Positions 47,122 through 60,534 of a stretch of DNA of 64,000 bases are shown here, in pieces. A program made the position numbers and the translations under genes. The stretch's first letter is position 1, and each line of letters begins with the position of its first letter. The stretch covers positions 33,465,001 through 33,529,000 of the forward strand of contig NC_080563.1 of the NCBI RefSeq assembly GCF_030253575.1. The letters run 5' to 3'. The notes beneath the pieces are model-generated. The model was not told where the DNA came from. It searched no databases and saw only the letters and a program-made list of their open reading frames with translations. Source of the DNA: Rhododendron vialii (taxonomy: Eukaryota > Streptophyta > Magnoliopsida > Ericales > Ericaceae).

Positions 47122-47428
47122 CAGAGAGGGAGAGGCCGAGAGAGGGAGAGAGAGGAGTGAGTGTGTGCATGTGTTGGTCACTTAAAAAAGTTATCTCTTT
47201 TAGCCAACCTCACACTCAATCTAAGTACAACTTTACAACCCATTTCTAGGCTTCTTTAAACACAATCCTAGCCATTCATTTTGTTCTTCCTTGCAAGCAA
47301 ACCCTCCTAAGACAAGACAAGACCAAAAACCCTTCATGATAACCTAGGTTATGGCCTAAAGATGGAAATGACAAGTGAGGCAAAACTATGCCATGATGAA
47401 AGGTGAGATGTGACAATGCAATGGAACA

Positions 47429-47459
<31 letters not shown>

Positions 47460-49079
47460 ATTCGGTCCAGGAGAGGGAGAGAGAGACAGATTTTTCCTAT
47501 AAATAGGACCATTTTCCAAGCATCCAACTCACACTTTCAAGCTTCAACTTCTCTCTCTAGAAATCTTTGTGTTCTTACTTTGTTCTTGCTTAGTTCTTCC
47601 TTGTTCTTAAGCACTTCAAGAAACCCATCCAAGACCACCACTAAACGTCTAAACCACCACTCGACCACCATCTCAATCCAAAAAAATTAGTAGTATAGTC
47701 AAGAATTAGTTTCGAGAGAAACCTTCTCTTTCGAAGCTACCGTAAGCTTTCCGTAGGAAGTCACTCCGTCCGATAGCCGACTTACTTTTCATAGCCGCCC
47801 TACCGCCAAGAAGAATGGTAGAATACCTCTACTTACTTACTCTAAGTATACATAGAATTTTTCTTATCCATTAAACTCTAAGTATATTGTATGGTACTTG
47901 CATGAGAACTTGAAAGGTATTTTTACTAAAATTTTGAAAAGAAAGGGGAGCATTTGGATAAATCGACTTTATTTTCCGAAAAAAACATATGTTGTTTTGA
48001 ACTTCCCTAAAAGGAAGAAAGAACGGATTTTTTTGAAGTATAAACTTGATTTGAAGTATTCGTATTTTGATCTTAAGGATTGTTATGAGCATGTATACAT
48101 AATTGTTAGAATTACTTGTCTTGTTGTGTGATAAAGCATAAGTGGTCTCCACTCCAAAGGCATCCGTACATGTGGCGTTATGCTTTAAATGGTGATTTGA
48201 GAATGATTATCAATATAGAATTGGATGATCTTGCTAGTTTAGTTTCAAGATTATAATAAATGATTTATGGTTACATATGTGAAAAAGTCCTACTACAGAA
48301 TCTTTGCATGAAAACGAGATATGAAAATCGAGAAAGTAGAAACATGACAGTTAGGGTGTTGTTAACGAAAGTCGTGTTTTAAAAAAGAAATGGTTTGAAA
48401 ACCATAATGTGGCTGGACATGGTAGTCCATTTGTGTGGTGTGTGTGTGTATGTTTGTGCCAATGGGAACCTGAGACGACAGAATCATTGTGAGGATACTC
48501 AGGAGACCGGAACGGCGGAACTGAGGTTAGGTGTGTAGCTTGGTTATCCGCGGAGAGGAGCCAATGCAAAATTTTGCGTGCCAATAGGAACCCGGACGGT
48601 GGAACTATTATGAGGATACTCAGAAGACCGGAACCGAGGTTGGGTGTGTAAAAACGATTTTGAAAATGTTAATTTGGTATATGAAAAATGGTGACACGGT
48701 TTACGACAAGTCGCGTAGGAGGAACTCAGAAAGTCATTGACACCAACGTTAGTTTGAATGGTAAATGTGGATATGTCATTGTCAATTAAATATGCATTTT
48801 TTGATCTATTGTTTGTAAGTTAAGGGTTAGTGGGTATGAATTATTCTATTGAACTCCTGTAGCTCATAATGTTACCTTTGGTGACCCTAACATATTATAC
48901 TAGAGGCGACGCTGGTATAATGTGTCAGACTTTGTAGATGATCATGGTGAACTGTACACCTTGGAGGCTTTCGAAGCTGAAGAACTGGCAAGAATGGAGG
49001 AGCTAGCGAAGCTGTAGTTAGGAACCTTAATTTCCCTTCCCTTGTATAATAAAAATACTCTCATGGGAGTTATGATGTA

Positions 49080-49315
49080 CTCCCTCCGTCCCAATTTAAT
49101 TGTCACTTTTTGGAGTTCGTGCCACTTTTCAATTGATTATATCTTATAATTTATAATGTTTTAGGTGATTTTGAAAACATTGTATTATAGAACAAATCGA
49201 GATCTATCAAACAAGATCCATATTGGATATAAAATTCATTACCAATTTAAAAATATAACTAGTTTTTTAATCCAGTTAGAATAGAACTGTGACAAGTAAA
49301 TTGGGACGGAGGGAG
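49080..49315. mobile_element. Stowaway MITE
   Basis: 236 bp, ends CTCCCTCCGTCCCAATTTAA and TAAATTGGGACGGAGGGAG, flanked by TA (49078-49079, 49316-49317). This is the classic plant Stowaway terminal sequence. Inserted near the 3' end of the solo LTR. Confidence 0.95.
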
Positions 49316-49398
49316 TAATAAAGAGCCAGACTCGATTTAAGTTTTCAATAAAAAAATATTTATTTAACGTTTCCAAAAAATAGGGGCGTTACACATTT

Positions 49399-50359
49399 TG
49401 ATGAGAAGAATCGTTCATTTTGTAGAGTTTGTTAATTTTCAATCGCTGTGCTATGTTAGCCAAAAAATGGATTCCTCGAGTTTGCGCCTATGAAATACTA
49501 CACTATTAATGATGCCTATGTTGCTCTGTAAGTTTTGGTGTATTCCGAGTGTTGGGGAGGGACGGTGGAATTAATCCCTGTAAATTAATCAAAGTATATA
49601 TAGTGGTGGACACAGAATTTGTGTTTAACAGGATTTCAAATTATGTGTATTTTTATATTGACAATTAAGAATATATATTTTTAAGTATATATTGCTACTT
49701 ACGATATCTGAAGAAGAGATGATATTGTGTTTATGTGCACAGCCACCATTTATTTCATACGAACAACTTAAAAAGTGATTGATAGCTTGAAATTTTAGAA
49801 ATTTTGATCTACCCACAAAATAAGTCCAATTGAAATTTAGGAGCCACAAAATAGATCCAACGGTGGAATTAGTACGTCTGCAGCAAAAAGTATGAAAAGA
49901 CTAATTTTCAAATGATGGATTTTGACGTATTGTAATAGTTGCCTTTTTTTTTTTTGGATAATTATATGCTTATATTTTTGTAATGGTAAATTTTTTGTAA
50001 TGGTTTTTTTTTTATGAGACTCTTTATAGACCAACTTTTGTATGAAAAACATACGGATGCCTCATTCAAAAGGTTTGCTTCCGGCCTCCAAAATTTATGA
50101 GCCGGCCCTGCTAATCCCATAGTATAATTTTTCTTAATTAACCTGAAAACTAGTATAATACGTGAGAATATTTGAAGATGTGCAAGTGTTCGAATCCCCC
50201 CTTCACCCCCTAGGACTGACGCTAAGTACATGTAATTTGGACCGGACACCCGAAGGTCATCAACAAGACGAATACAATTACGGTCATTAGACTCAGAAGA
50301 TACTATTGGTTTATTAAAGTCATTGTTTTAATAAGGGAATGGATATTCTTTTTCAATTC

Positions 50360-50391
<32 letters not shown>

Positions 50392-51024
50392 CTTTTTCGG
50401 GTCCACTAAGATAAATGGAATCGCTTAACAATTTTGATCTCGTCAAAAATATTAACCACGTCAAAAATCACGTTGATCACCCGCATAATATTATTTTGGA
50501 ATTCGTGTATCCTATTAAAAAAAAAAGCACCCATGACGTATAAATTGGACTATTCAGGGGAAATGATCCATCTCCTTTTAAGAGCCGTAAAATCATGTCA
50601 TATCAACGGGACCTCGTTTGTTCAAAATTTAGCAGTTCTAATTTCCTACGAGTGACTTTTAATGAGTTGAGATCGAATTACTAAATGAAGAAAATGACAG
50701 TTCAAAAAAAAAAAGGGAGAAAATAAAGGTATGAAAACGTGCAACTGAAAAATTCAGATTTAAACCAATGTGTAGTCGGCACCCGCACAATGTAAGGGTG
50801 CACACAGCCCGATAACCCATCCAACCCAACCCCCCTTTAATAAGCATTTGGAATTGACGACACTGGGTCCATGGTGTTGGACTGCGTTGAGATTTTGAAC
50901 CCAACAAATGAAATGAACTCGGGAATCTCTCTTGAAACCTATCTCAACCCAGCTCGTTGCACATAAAGCATTCTATCCATGTTTTTTTGTTAGACTAGCA
51001 AAAAGAATTTAAGAACTCAAAATG
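49399..51024. other. No gene recognised
   Basis: AT-rich, with a (CTT)n run at about 50359-50382. Text around 49598-50110 (GTGGTGGACACAGAATTTGTG, later GAGCCGGCCCTG) resembles worn hAT-MITE material. No supported ORF. Confidence 0.4.
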
Positions 51025-53112
51025 AGTGCCGTTAATCGCACCCCCGTGTCAGGCCTCCCCTGACACGGGCCCCTTTAATTTCCCATTTTACCCCTAGCTC
51101 TCCAAGCTCTCTCTCTCTCCGCTGTCTCTCTCTCTTATTTTATTTTTTGTTATAAAATTTTAAATGTTAATAACTTTTTTTTCACGTAATTTTTTTAATA
51201 AATTTTATATTTTTGAAATCTACCCAACGAAATCTATCAAACGAGCCTAATATTGATGATAAAATAATGTAAAACAGAAAAACTATATTTTTGTGGTAGT
51301 TTAAACTGTCTAAAGAAGTTGAAAAATTAAGTGTTCTAAATTTCAATCCGTTTGCACCGGTGGAAAGATTTTAATTTTCTGATCATTTTGTCCTCAATGA
51401 TCATAATTAAATTTTGACCTTAGGGCTCTCGTTGATTAACCCTAAGAAATATGTAGAATCAAATATTTCTTAGGGTTAATCAACGAGAGTCCTAAAGTCA
51501 AAATTTAATTATAACCATTTAGGATAAAATGATCAGAAAATTAAAATCTTTCCACCAGTTCAAACGGATTGAAATTTAGAATAATTAATTTTTTAACTAT
51601 ATTTTTTAATATATAAATTGTTTAAATAGGTTGGAATCACGTATTTTTTTAAATAAATTTTATATTTTTGAAATCTACTTAACAAAACTTATCAAATAAG
51701 TCTAATATTGAATATGAATATGAAATTGTCATCCCGGCGGATCTATATTCATTACTTAGTCAATATTAAACTACCACAAGTTTTGGTTCTTTGCATTTCT
51801 TGTATTCCCGGTAAATTTTCGATGATCTGTCCTAATTTGATTATTCTATTTCTGAATTCATGTTATTTTCAAATTACTTTATCTCTTAAGTTTTATTGTT
51901 TTATTCTTCCATTATATCCAGATTTTTTCAACTTCTTATTTGCCCGAGCATGCATGCATCTGATGCATTTGGAATGTTAAACCAATTACCCAAACTTATT
52001 TTTTGTTATTTCTTCTTTATTTAATTAATAATGTTTATACTATGTATTTTTTTTCTTTATTTCTTTATTTAAAATTATTTTAGTGTTCCGATTTTCAATC
52101 CGGTTGAATCGGTGGAAAGATCTTATTTTTTTTATCATTTTATCTTCAATGGTCATAATGAATTTTTGGCCTCGCAGAATCAAATATCTCTTAGGGCTAA
52201 TCAACAAGAGCCCTAGAGTCAAAATTTAATTATGACCATTTAAAATAAAATGATAAGGAAACTAAAATCTTTCCACCGGTTTAAACGGATTGAAATTTGG
52301 AACAATTAATTTTTTTTAACCTTTTTAGGCAGTTTATATATTAAAAATATAGTTAAAAAATTAAGTGTTCCAAATTTAAATCCGTTTGAACCGGTGGAGA
52401 GATTTTAGTTTCCTTATCATTTTATACTAAATGCCCATAATTAAATTTTGACTTTAGGGCTCTCGTTGATTAATCCTAAGAGATATTTAATTCTACGACT
52501 TTCTTAGGGCTAATCAACTAGAGCCCTAGAGTCAAAATTTAATTATGACCATTTGGGATAAAATGATCAAAAAACTAAAATCTTTCCACCGGTTCAAACG
52601 GATTTAAATTTGGAACACTTAATTTTTTTAACATTTTTAGACCGTTTATATATTTAAAAATATAGTTAAAAAATTAAGTGTTCAAATTTCAATCCGTTTG
52701 AACATGTGGAAAGATTTTAGTTTCCAGATCATTTTATCCTAAATGGCCATAATTAAGTTTTGACTCTAGGGCTCTCGTTGATTAGCCCTAAGAGATATTT
52801 GATTCTACGAGACCAAAAATTCATTATGACCATTAAAGATAAAATGATAAAAAAAAAAGATCTTTTCACCGATACAATCGGATTGAAAATCGGAACACTA
52901 AAATAATTTTAAGTAAATAAAAAAGAAAAAAGATGCAGATTATAAACATTATTAATTAAATAAAAAACAAATAACAGAAAATGGGTTCGGATATTTTTGG
53001 GCCCAACGGAGGTATTTTTGGTTTATGGGGAGGTGGGGTTGGGGGTAAAAGGGAGAAACATGACCCGTGTCAGGAGGGGGGTCTGACACGGGGGCGATTA
53101 GTAATTGCCCTC
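51025..53112. mobile_element. Fold-back element built of alternating inverted units
   Basis: 2,088 bp. Terminal inverted repeats contain CCCCCGTGTCAG...CTGACACGGG at both ends (51041-51067 and 53070-53094), and the element is bordered by AAAAT (51020-51024, 53113-53117). Inside, about 150-bp units alternate in orientation at roughly 51325-51460(+), 51460-51597(-), 52071-52190(+), 52188-52340(-), 52341-52500(+), 52500-52660(-), 52661-52810(+) and 52811-52920(-). Unit markers are AAATCCGTTTGAACCGGTGG and GGGCTCTCGTTGATTA or their complements. No coding sequence. Confidence 0.8.
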
Positions 53113-53117
53113 AAAAT

Positions 53118-54901
53118 ACATTTAATGTTTGTTCTAGTTTTTAGCATTTTCTACCATCAAGCAACAGTGGCACTTGAGGAAGGTTGTTTAGATTTTGAAA
53201 AACATTTTTTCAAGTGAAAATTGCCAAAAATTTGAAGATTTTAGAAACTAAATGGATTAATTGGACGGGCTTGGAAAATTTAAATTTTGAAAGAGTTGGG
53301 CATAGGGTTTATCAAGTGAAACCCATACATACAGTAGTTGGACGGTCCTTCCCTAAAAACCTTGGTGATGTTCTTCTCCAACCCGGGCTTGGGTACACAT
53401 TTCATTACGTACTAATTTATTCTAGTGCAACTCCGGCACGAACCCATCCCGACCCTACAAATGTGCACCCCTGGCACAAGTGTCTTTGAAATTGCAATAT
53501 ATATATATATATATATATATATATTCTTTTCTTTTTTTGGTCAAGAATATGTCTTTTCTTTTGCTAATTGGAAATTTTACTTGAAAGAGAAATTATCAAG
53601 AGAAGAATTCAGAATTCTTAGATACAGAAAACAACAAAAAAAACCGCAAATGGCGTAAACGTTAGAAAATTTAAGTCTATGAAATGACAACCAGCATAAT
53701 GAGAAAAAAATACGCTGAAAATCTGTCATTTACGATGGAGGAAGGAGGAGAGAGTAATACGTAGTTTTAACATTGATCCTGCAACTCGGTTTTGCAACTG
53801 CATATACGTACGTCTATCGACAAATTGGAGCTCGGCCAGAGCTAGCAGATACAATCAATTCATTGAGTGATTTCAGCTCTAGCAAGTGGTGAGAGTGAGA
53901 CGCAGCATGTGAAGTCTTCGCTGACTTCTTTTATTGAATCCTGGCCAGAACTGAGCTTATTCGCTGCCCACAGCCTTTCTCTGGCATCTTCGTCTGGCGT
54001 ACCATTTCTATTTATATACTCCTACAACATATATAATAATATATATGTTACGCATAAGCATTGTCAAGTGTATGATCGATCAAAAGCAGAATTTATATTC
54101 TTATCTTTGTTTATTAATTTCTATCTATATAAAATTAGAATTAAGAAATAAAATAATGGCCTGGATTTCCATAAAAAAAATCCTATTTAGAGCTAGCCCG
54201 GGTTAAGATGGTACTGTTCGGCAGGCCTTTTTGGCTGCGAGATGTCTTCGATAAGAAGACTCGAAGGCAACCAAATCCCTCTGGGATTGGACCTCTCCTA
54301 TCAACAAAATCCGGTCATTTTGGTAGAAGTCCCTAGATATTCCTAGATGTTCTTAGAACTCAGGCTTTGAGGACAGGCAAACAAAAGGAGGGAGGCACTC
54401 ATCTAGATGACTAGATGTTCTCCAAGGTAAGATACATAGGGTTTCCAATTTTTTCCCCAAGAACCTTGGAATATCCCGGAACGAGTCTGTGACTCGGTAA
54501 GCGTCATGCACTTTAATTTTGTATCTCCTTCCTTGTTACGTACCCAATTTGCGATCTGGATGAATTAATATTTCCTCTGATGAAGCAGTTTTTAGTCACC
54601 TCCGGAGGAGGGGTACCTCAACTGTCCATCCTGTCATCTTGTCCTCCAGCGGATGAAACGGCTTCCTGCGTGCTTGATTAACGACCTGCAATACAAAACA
54701 GAAAAGCTATGGGCACCGGCGTGGCTGTCGCCATCACCCCTCCGATGCCTAAGTCAGTCGATCTGCTTTAGAAGAGAGTATGAACTGAGTATGAGTTCTG
54801 TAGTTGTTTTTGCATTGTGTACCTTAATTAGATAAAAATATTAGAATAATTATCATGACCTTAATAAGAGTCCTAAAGGTCCTATGCAACCAATGGAGTG
54901 T
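53118..54901. other. No gene recognised; microsatellite and LTR-like text
   Basis: A (TA)n tract lies at 53497-53524. 54180-54780 is GC-richer. It includes CGACCTGCAATACAAAACAG and GGCACCGGCGTGGCTGTCGC followed by CCTCCGATGCCTAAGTCAGT, text of the kind often seen in plant LTRs. No paired ends found. Confidence 0.4.
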
Positions 54902-54906
54902 CAAAA

Positions 54907-57609
54907 TGTAACGCTCCGAATTTTAGGAACGTTAAAAGGGAAATTTTATTGAAACTTCAAAATAGAGTCTAGCTCTTTATTACATCATAATACTCACAAG
55001 AGTACTTTTTTATTACACAAGGAAGGGAACTAAGGTTCCTAACTACATCTTCGCCTGCTCCTCCATCTGAGCCAGCTCTTCAGCTCCAAAGGCCTCCAAG
55101 GTGTACAGCTTACCTTGTTCATCTACAAAGTCTGACACATTATACCAGCGTCGCCACCGATATAATATGTCAGGGTCACCAAAGGTAACACCATGAGCTA
55201 CGAAAGCTCAATAGAATAATCCCATACCCACTAACCCATAACTTACAAACAACATGTTATAATAAAACATCTATTTCCACATGATACGTGTATACAGCTA
55301 ACAATGACACATCCACATTCGTTAATCAACTATCGTTGGTGTCCTTGATTCTCTTTGTTTCTCTTACGCGACTCATCGTAGACCGTGTCAACATTTTCAC
55401 ATTTCATAAACGTATCACCTTTTCAGAAACTCGTTTTTAACACACCCAACCTCGGTTCCGCCGTTCCGGTCTCCCGAGTATACTCACAATGGTTCCGCCG
55501 TCCCGGGTTTCCATTGGCACACAAAACTTGCATTGGTTCCTCTCCGCGGATAACCAAGCCACATTACCAATGAGGCTACCACGTCTGGCCGCATTGACAA
55601 TCTTCACAATGGGCTACCAAGTCCGGCCACATTACGAGTTTTCATACACACAACGGGCTACCAAGTCCGGCCACGTTGCGGTTTTCACAATCCACACGAT
55701 GGGCTACCACGTCCGGCCGCATCGTGGGTTTCCATACACACAATGGGCTACCAAATCCGGCCACATTGCGGTTTCAAAACACAACTCATCATTATCCACA
55801 TCCTAGGTGTCATGTTTCTACTTTCTCGGTTCTCGTGTCTCGTTTACATGCAAAGACTCCGCGGTAGGACAAAGTAAGCATGAATCATTCATTGTAATCT
55901 AACAAGATCATCCATCTACAATACATCACAAGTAACACAATCGATTTATGTATGCAAGCTCATACTTCTTGAAATACGAATACTTCGATTCACATGGTAA
56001 CGTTTTAACTTTCAAAAACCGTTCTTTCTTAAAGATCAAACAACATATGTTTTACTTGAAATAAGTAAGTAAGTGAGTAAGGATAAACTTAGAGTTAGGG
56101 GTAAGAATAATCTACCTTGATCCGAAACTAGTCGGGGCCGAATAAGCTAGTTGGAAGATTCTACGGATGGTGAAACTCGCAAATCTGGACCGAACTTTGG
56201 ATGGCCGTAACTCAGTCAATCTTTGGCCGAATATGATCGTTCTTGGGTCGAAATCGAAGCTTTAGAAGCGCTCTACAACTTTTGTGAAGGAAGTTGATCC
56301 TAAAAACTACTTTAGGTAGGAGAGAAATGGGGATAAAAGAAGGGACAGTAAGCTGTCTGGATATGGAAATCTGAGATTTTTACTGAACTTTGGATGACAA
56401 TATCTTTGTCATTTCTTCACCGATTGGGGTGGTTCTTGGGTCTAACTTTAAGGTCTCGAAGTGCTCTACAACTTTCCCGAAGGGAGTTGGTTCTAAAAAC
56501 TAGCCTAAGCAGGGGAAAACTGAGGATTTACGAAGGGCAGTAGGCTGCCTGGAAAAACAGAAATGGTTTCTAGAGAGAAGTGAGAGCAAGAAGTGAAGGT
56601 GTGAGATGAAATGCTTGGAATGGCTTGCTATTTATAGGCAAAACCTGAGCTCCTCCTCCCTCCTCTATGGCCGGCCCCCCCTCTCTCCTTTCTCCCATGG
56701 ATTTGCTCCATTGAGTGGTCATTTCAAGCCTTTCAATCAAGTCATAGCCTTCCATGACTTGTCTTTTCCAATTTAGGCCAAATCTTAGGCCATCATGAAG
56801 GGTTTTTGACTTGTCAAGTCTATGGGAAGGTTGCTTGTAAGGAAGAATAAAATCATTGGCTAACTTTGTACTTTGGAAGACTAGAATGGGTTGGCATGTA
56901 GTAAATAGGCTTAGGGCTATTAAGGTTGCTTGTGTAAGTGTCCAAAACACAATCACACACTCCACCTCCCTCTCTCATTCGGCCTTTCTCTCTCTCTCTC
57001 TCCATCCAGCCCTCTCTCTCTCTCTCTCTTGTGTCTATAATCATCTAAGAAAATCTAGGAAAGTAAGTCTAGGATTATTAGGTTTAAGACTAGAACATAG
57101 GTGTGCATGCATGGCAAAGCTAGCATTGCTTTCTTTGGAAGCAAAATGATGAGATTCCATGTATGACTTGTCTTGTCATGCATATTAGCAAGTCAAAGGT
57201 TTATTAACCAAGGGATAAAAATTCCCCTAACAATTATGGACCAAGGGGTAAAGGAATATTAGGGTTTGAAATGACTTGTCATGGGGTATAATGATTACCC
57301 CTAAAAGTCTAAGGGTTCAATAGGGTTTGGAGGGGTTCATAAGGCTCAAAGATAGTCTAAAAGGTCTAATTAGGGTTAGGGTAACGTAACTAGGTGAATC
57401 GGTGGTCCGGTTCCTCCAACTAATCGGTTGGGAGCTAAGTCTAATTGCCACGTAAGACTCTTAGTCAAGAAAAATATTTTTCAGGACTTAAATCTAATTA
57501 TGATGGATTATTAGAATTTAAAATGGACTTTTGAAAGTAATACCAAGTAATTAAATAAAATTCAAATATTTAACGAAATTTTTATTTACTGAAAATCAGG
57601 GTCGTTACA
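54907..57609 (-). mobile_element. Solo LTR (family 1, copy 2), minus orientation
   Basis: 2,703 bp. On minus it begins TGTAACGACCCTGATTTTCA and ends CGGAGCGTTACA. It is flanked by an identical CAAAA duplication (54902-54906 and 57610-57614). A TATAAATA box (minus) lies at about 56628-56635, and ATAAA words near the minus-strand 3' end suggest the poly-A region. It is collinear with the interrupted LTR at 39047-49393. No internal domain, so it is solo. The frames inside (for example the minus frame at 56570-56965) are not supported genes. Confidence 0.9.
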
Positions 57610-57614
57610 CAAAA

Positions 57615-59437
57615 GTTGGGTTCGGAGGGCCACAGAATTAATTTAAATAAAGACAGTTAAATAAAGTAGCCGAAAGTGAAGTAAATAGATAATAAATAAT
57701 TTACAAATTTAAAATATATTACGGTTAACAAAATTTCATATTCAGAATAGAGAGAGTCGAAATAAAATTATTCAGGCATTTATAATAACGTTTATAAGGT
57801 CGCAAAGGATTTTTGATCGGAAACACTATAGAAATAACAATAAATAGTAAATTAAATAAAAAAATATCAATTTAACAAGATATCATCTTTGAGATGCAAG
57901 AAGTCTAGGAAAAATTAGTTTGGGTGTTAAAACGTTGTTTGAAAGGTCGCAAAGATTTTTCGTTTGTAAACTTTGATAGATAACGAATAAATAATTTAAT
58001 AAATAGATAAGATATAGAGGTGTGATCTTTATATAGATATCTTTGGGAGGAATCCTTGGGACCGAGACTCTTAAATCTCATCCATTCATGGCGGGAATAG
58101 ATAGGTGTTGGAGTGTCATCCTCATCTTATGACTCCCCTGACGCTTATCAGGTTTGAGGAGTCCTTTCACCTTTGGACTCTGCAATTGTTATCAAGGTTA
58201 AGAGTCCTTACGGTGTTGGGACCTCTTGGGCTTATCGTACTTGACGGGAATAGGATGGAGTGTCCTCCTTACCTAAGACTTCTTTGGTCCTTATCAGTTT
58301 TAGGAGTTCTCCTTTCCTTAGGACTCTTGTGCTTATCATTAAGGTTAGGAGTCTTCATGGTGGATGAATCTCTGTGGTTATCCTCTAGGACTGGCGGCCT
58401 AATCTCTTTGGATGAGATAAGGTCCTGGTTGTTCTATGAGTCCCATAGACTGTATGAACTTCTGCTGTTGAGTGTTTTATAAGTCTCTGGCTGTAGGCTT
58501 GTCATATTTGCCGAGCTCACCTGGTGAGCTGAGCTCGGTATCTTTCTATGAGCTGTGCTCGTGAGCTGGCCTCCGTCCTTGGTCTAGTTTAATAGAGGCT
58601 ATCTATTATAGGCTAGATTTCATGTTCTTAGGACTCTAGCTCGAGCCCTTAGGGCTGTGCTCGTGAGCTCTTTGGTTTGGGCTGACCTTTGCCATTGGGC
58701 TGGTCCACTGAGCTCAGTTCTTTAAGCTAAGCTCCATGTCGCTAGGACCCTTACATGGCTCTTCGTGTTGAGCTTGGCATCCTGGTTTGGATTGACCTTG
58801 GAAGGTTATTTTATACTTATCATCCTCCCACTATGAATTAAGCCAAGAAATAACCCAAGAAGAAGGTTTGAAAATATATATAATCTTCTCAAAATAGGCA
58901 TCCGATTTCCTTTCGACCTTTAGTTTAAGGAGGATGCAACAGCCGCATGTTGACCTTCAGCAAATGGTACAGTCGCCACTCGCGTGATCAAAGTCACAAC
59001 CATTGTTGTAAAATGTTCCAACATTTTGCACTTTGTTGTCAAAATGTCATCAATATATAAAAAAGAAAAGAAAAAGGAAGAGTCCAATTTTATGAGTTTT
59101 GCAATGAAATTAGTAAAATTCAGGTTTATTATTGACTACATAAATTAATGAAAACTTATAGAGCCAGGTTCGTTCTCTCTAGAATTTCAAGAGAAATGCT
59201 TAGGAAAATAAATACTGTAGGAGGAATTTATTTTTCAAAATCAATTTATGGTTCAACTAAAAGAATAATATAATTAGTTGAAACACATGCATCAGTGATC
59301 CCCTAATTTCCGTGTCGACTTTTCAGGCATCAATGATCCCCAAATTTCTATGTGTCTTACGGACGGCTCGGATGGTGCACAGCACGGTGCAGTGCACCAC
59401 TCGCATATCACCATCCCTGGGTTCGTCTTATTCAGGT
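57615..59437. other. No gene; repeat-like DNA with GAGCTC words
   Basis: 57650-58000 is AT-rich with repeated AATAAATAA text. 58090-58480 has an open plus frame rich in Leu/Ser without a recognisable domain, containing several irregular TTAGGAGTC-type repeats. 58500-58760 repeats GAGCTC/GTGAGCT words. This looks like degraded LTR-type sequence. Confidence 0.4.
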
Positions 59438-59959
59438 TAGTGGCGGATTCAGAATTTGCCTCACGTGTGGGCACATTATACTAATAACCTTAAGTGAAAA
59501 TCGAAATTAAGCGCAGAGGCACAAACTATAAAAAATTGAATTGTAAATTTCATTCATTGGGTAAAAACCAAGTAAAGAAATGACTTAATTTTCCCAAACA
59601 ATCAAGATATATATTACGAACCTTAAAAGAAAAGAATAAAAAATCTTAAATTATGTAGCCCCAAATTAAAAGTCCTTTCAATAAAATGTTACTTTTGCCG
59701 TGTAGCCCCAAATTTAATTGATGATTGGTGAGGAAAACAATGAGGTGACAGGCGACGACCATAGAGACGAGCGACCGGCAACGACAAAGTAAATCAAGCG
59801 TCGAGCGAGTTCTCCCCGTCGAGTTTTTTGTGTGAGTTTCTCATTCTCCCGCTCATGTTTTCCAAAAAAAAAAAAAAAACTCATTTTTTCATTAAAATAA
59901 ACTATAAATTTAAAAAAAAAAAAATGGAGGGCACGTGCCCCTTACTCGGTCCGCCACTA
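59438..59959. mobile_element. hAT-type MITE
   Basis: 522 bp with ends TAGTGGCGGATTC and GTCCGCCACTA, flanked by an 8-bp near-perfect duplication ATTCAGGT (59430-59437) and ATTCAAGT (59960-59967). Inside it is AT-rich and non-coding. Confidence 0.85.
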
Positions 59960-59967
59960 ATTCAAGT

Positions 59968-60503
59968 ATTCCCTAGACCTTGCTCAACTACTTCTTTTCT
60001 GGTAGTTTTTCTTTATAAGTTTTTTTCTTTTTTTGGTGGGTTTCTGAAAAATAAATTCCACTGGCTCAAGGTTTTCTGCTAGTTTCTCTTTATAAGTTTT
60101 TTTTTCTTCTACTGGGTGGGTTTCCGGAAATAAATTCCACTGTGAAGTTCATGGTGAATTCTTGGCTGATAAGAGCATCTCCATCCCTCATTTGAGTAGG
60201 GTTTTTTAGACAGATTTTCATTGACTTGGCAGAGTCTAGAGCGCTTTGGTTGCATATGTTGCTTCATTCAACTCTCTAAAGACATAGCTAAGTTTGACAA
60301 AGAGATGAAACTGTGTATAAATACGTAATTGTCATTTAATTTTACACGTGCAATACAGAAAAAACTGTTGATAACTTGAAATTTAAGAGAGTTCGTTTCC
60401 ACACATGCATGTATGGGGATCCATTTACATACCTAAGGAAATTTACTACTAGTTCATAGCACTGCCTAAAACCAAAATGACATATTTAAACCCTCCCTCC
60501 CCC

Positions 60504-60534
<31 letters not shown>

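Larger units (their letters stand above)
39047..49393 (+). mobile_element. Solo LTR (family 1, copy 1) with three nested insertions
   Basis: Starts TGTAACGATTCTGATTTTCA and ends GGGGCGTTACA. It is flanked by an identical 5-bp duplication CATTT (39042-39046 and 49394-49398). Removing the MITE (39442-39977), the MULE (40111-46781) and the Stowaway MITE (49080-49315) leaves about 2.9 kb. That remainder is collinear with the solo LTR at 54907-57609 read on the minus strand. A TATA box (CCTATAAATAGG at about 47498) lies mid-LTR, and AATAAA words lie near the 3' end. No internal retroelement genes remain. Confidence 0.88.

Noticed and set aside
39047..57609. One long retrotransposon bounded by the two related LTRs
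   Set aside because: The LTRs are in opposite orientation, have different 5-bp duplications, and no gag-pol sequence lies between them.
58105..58482. 125-codon plus-strand ORF
   Set aside because: Irregular repeats of TTAGGAGTC-like text give a Leu-rich frame without any domain, within degraded repeat DNA.
60174..60230. AAGAGCATCTCCATCCC as the left end of a third Harbinger MITE
   Set aside because: No matching inverted right end with TTA was found downstream.
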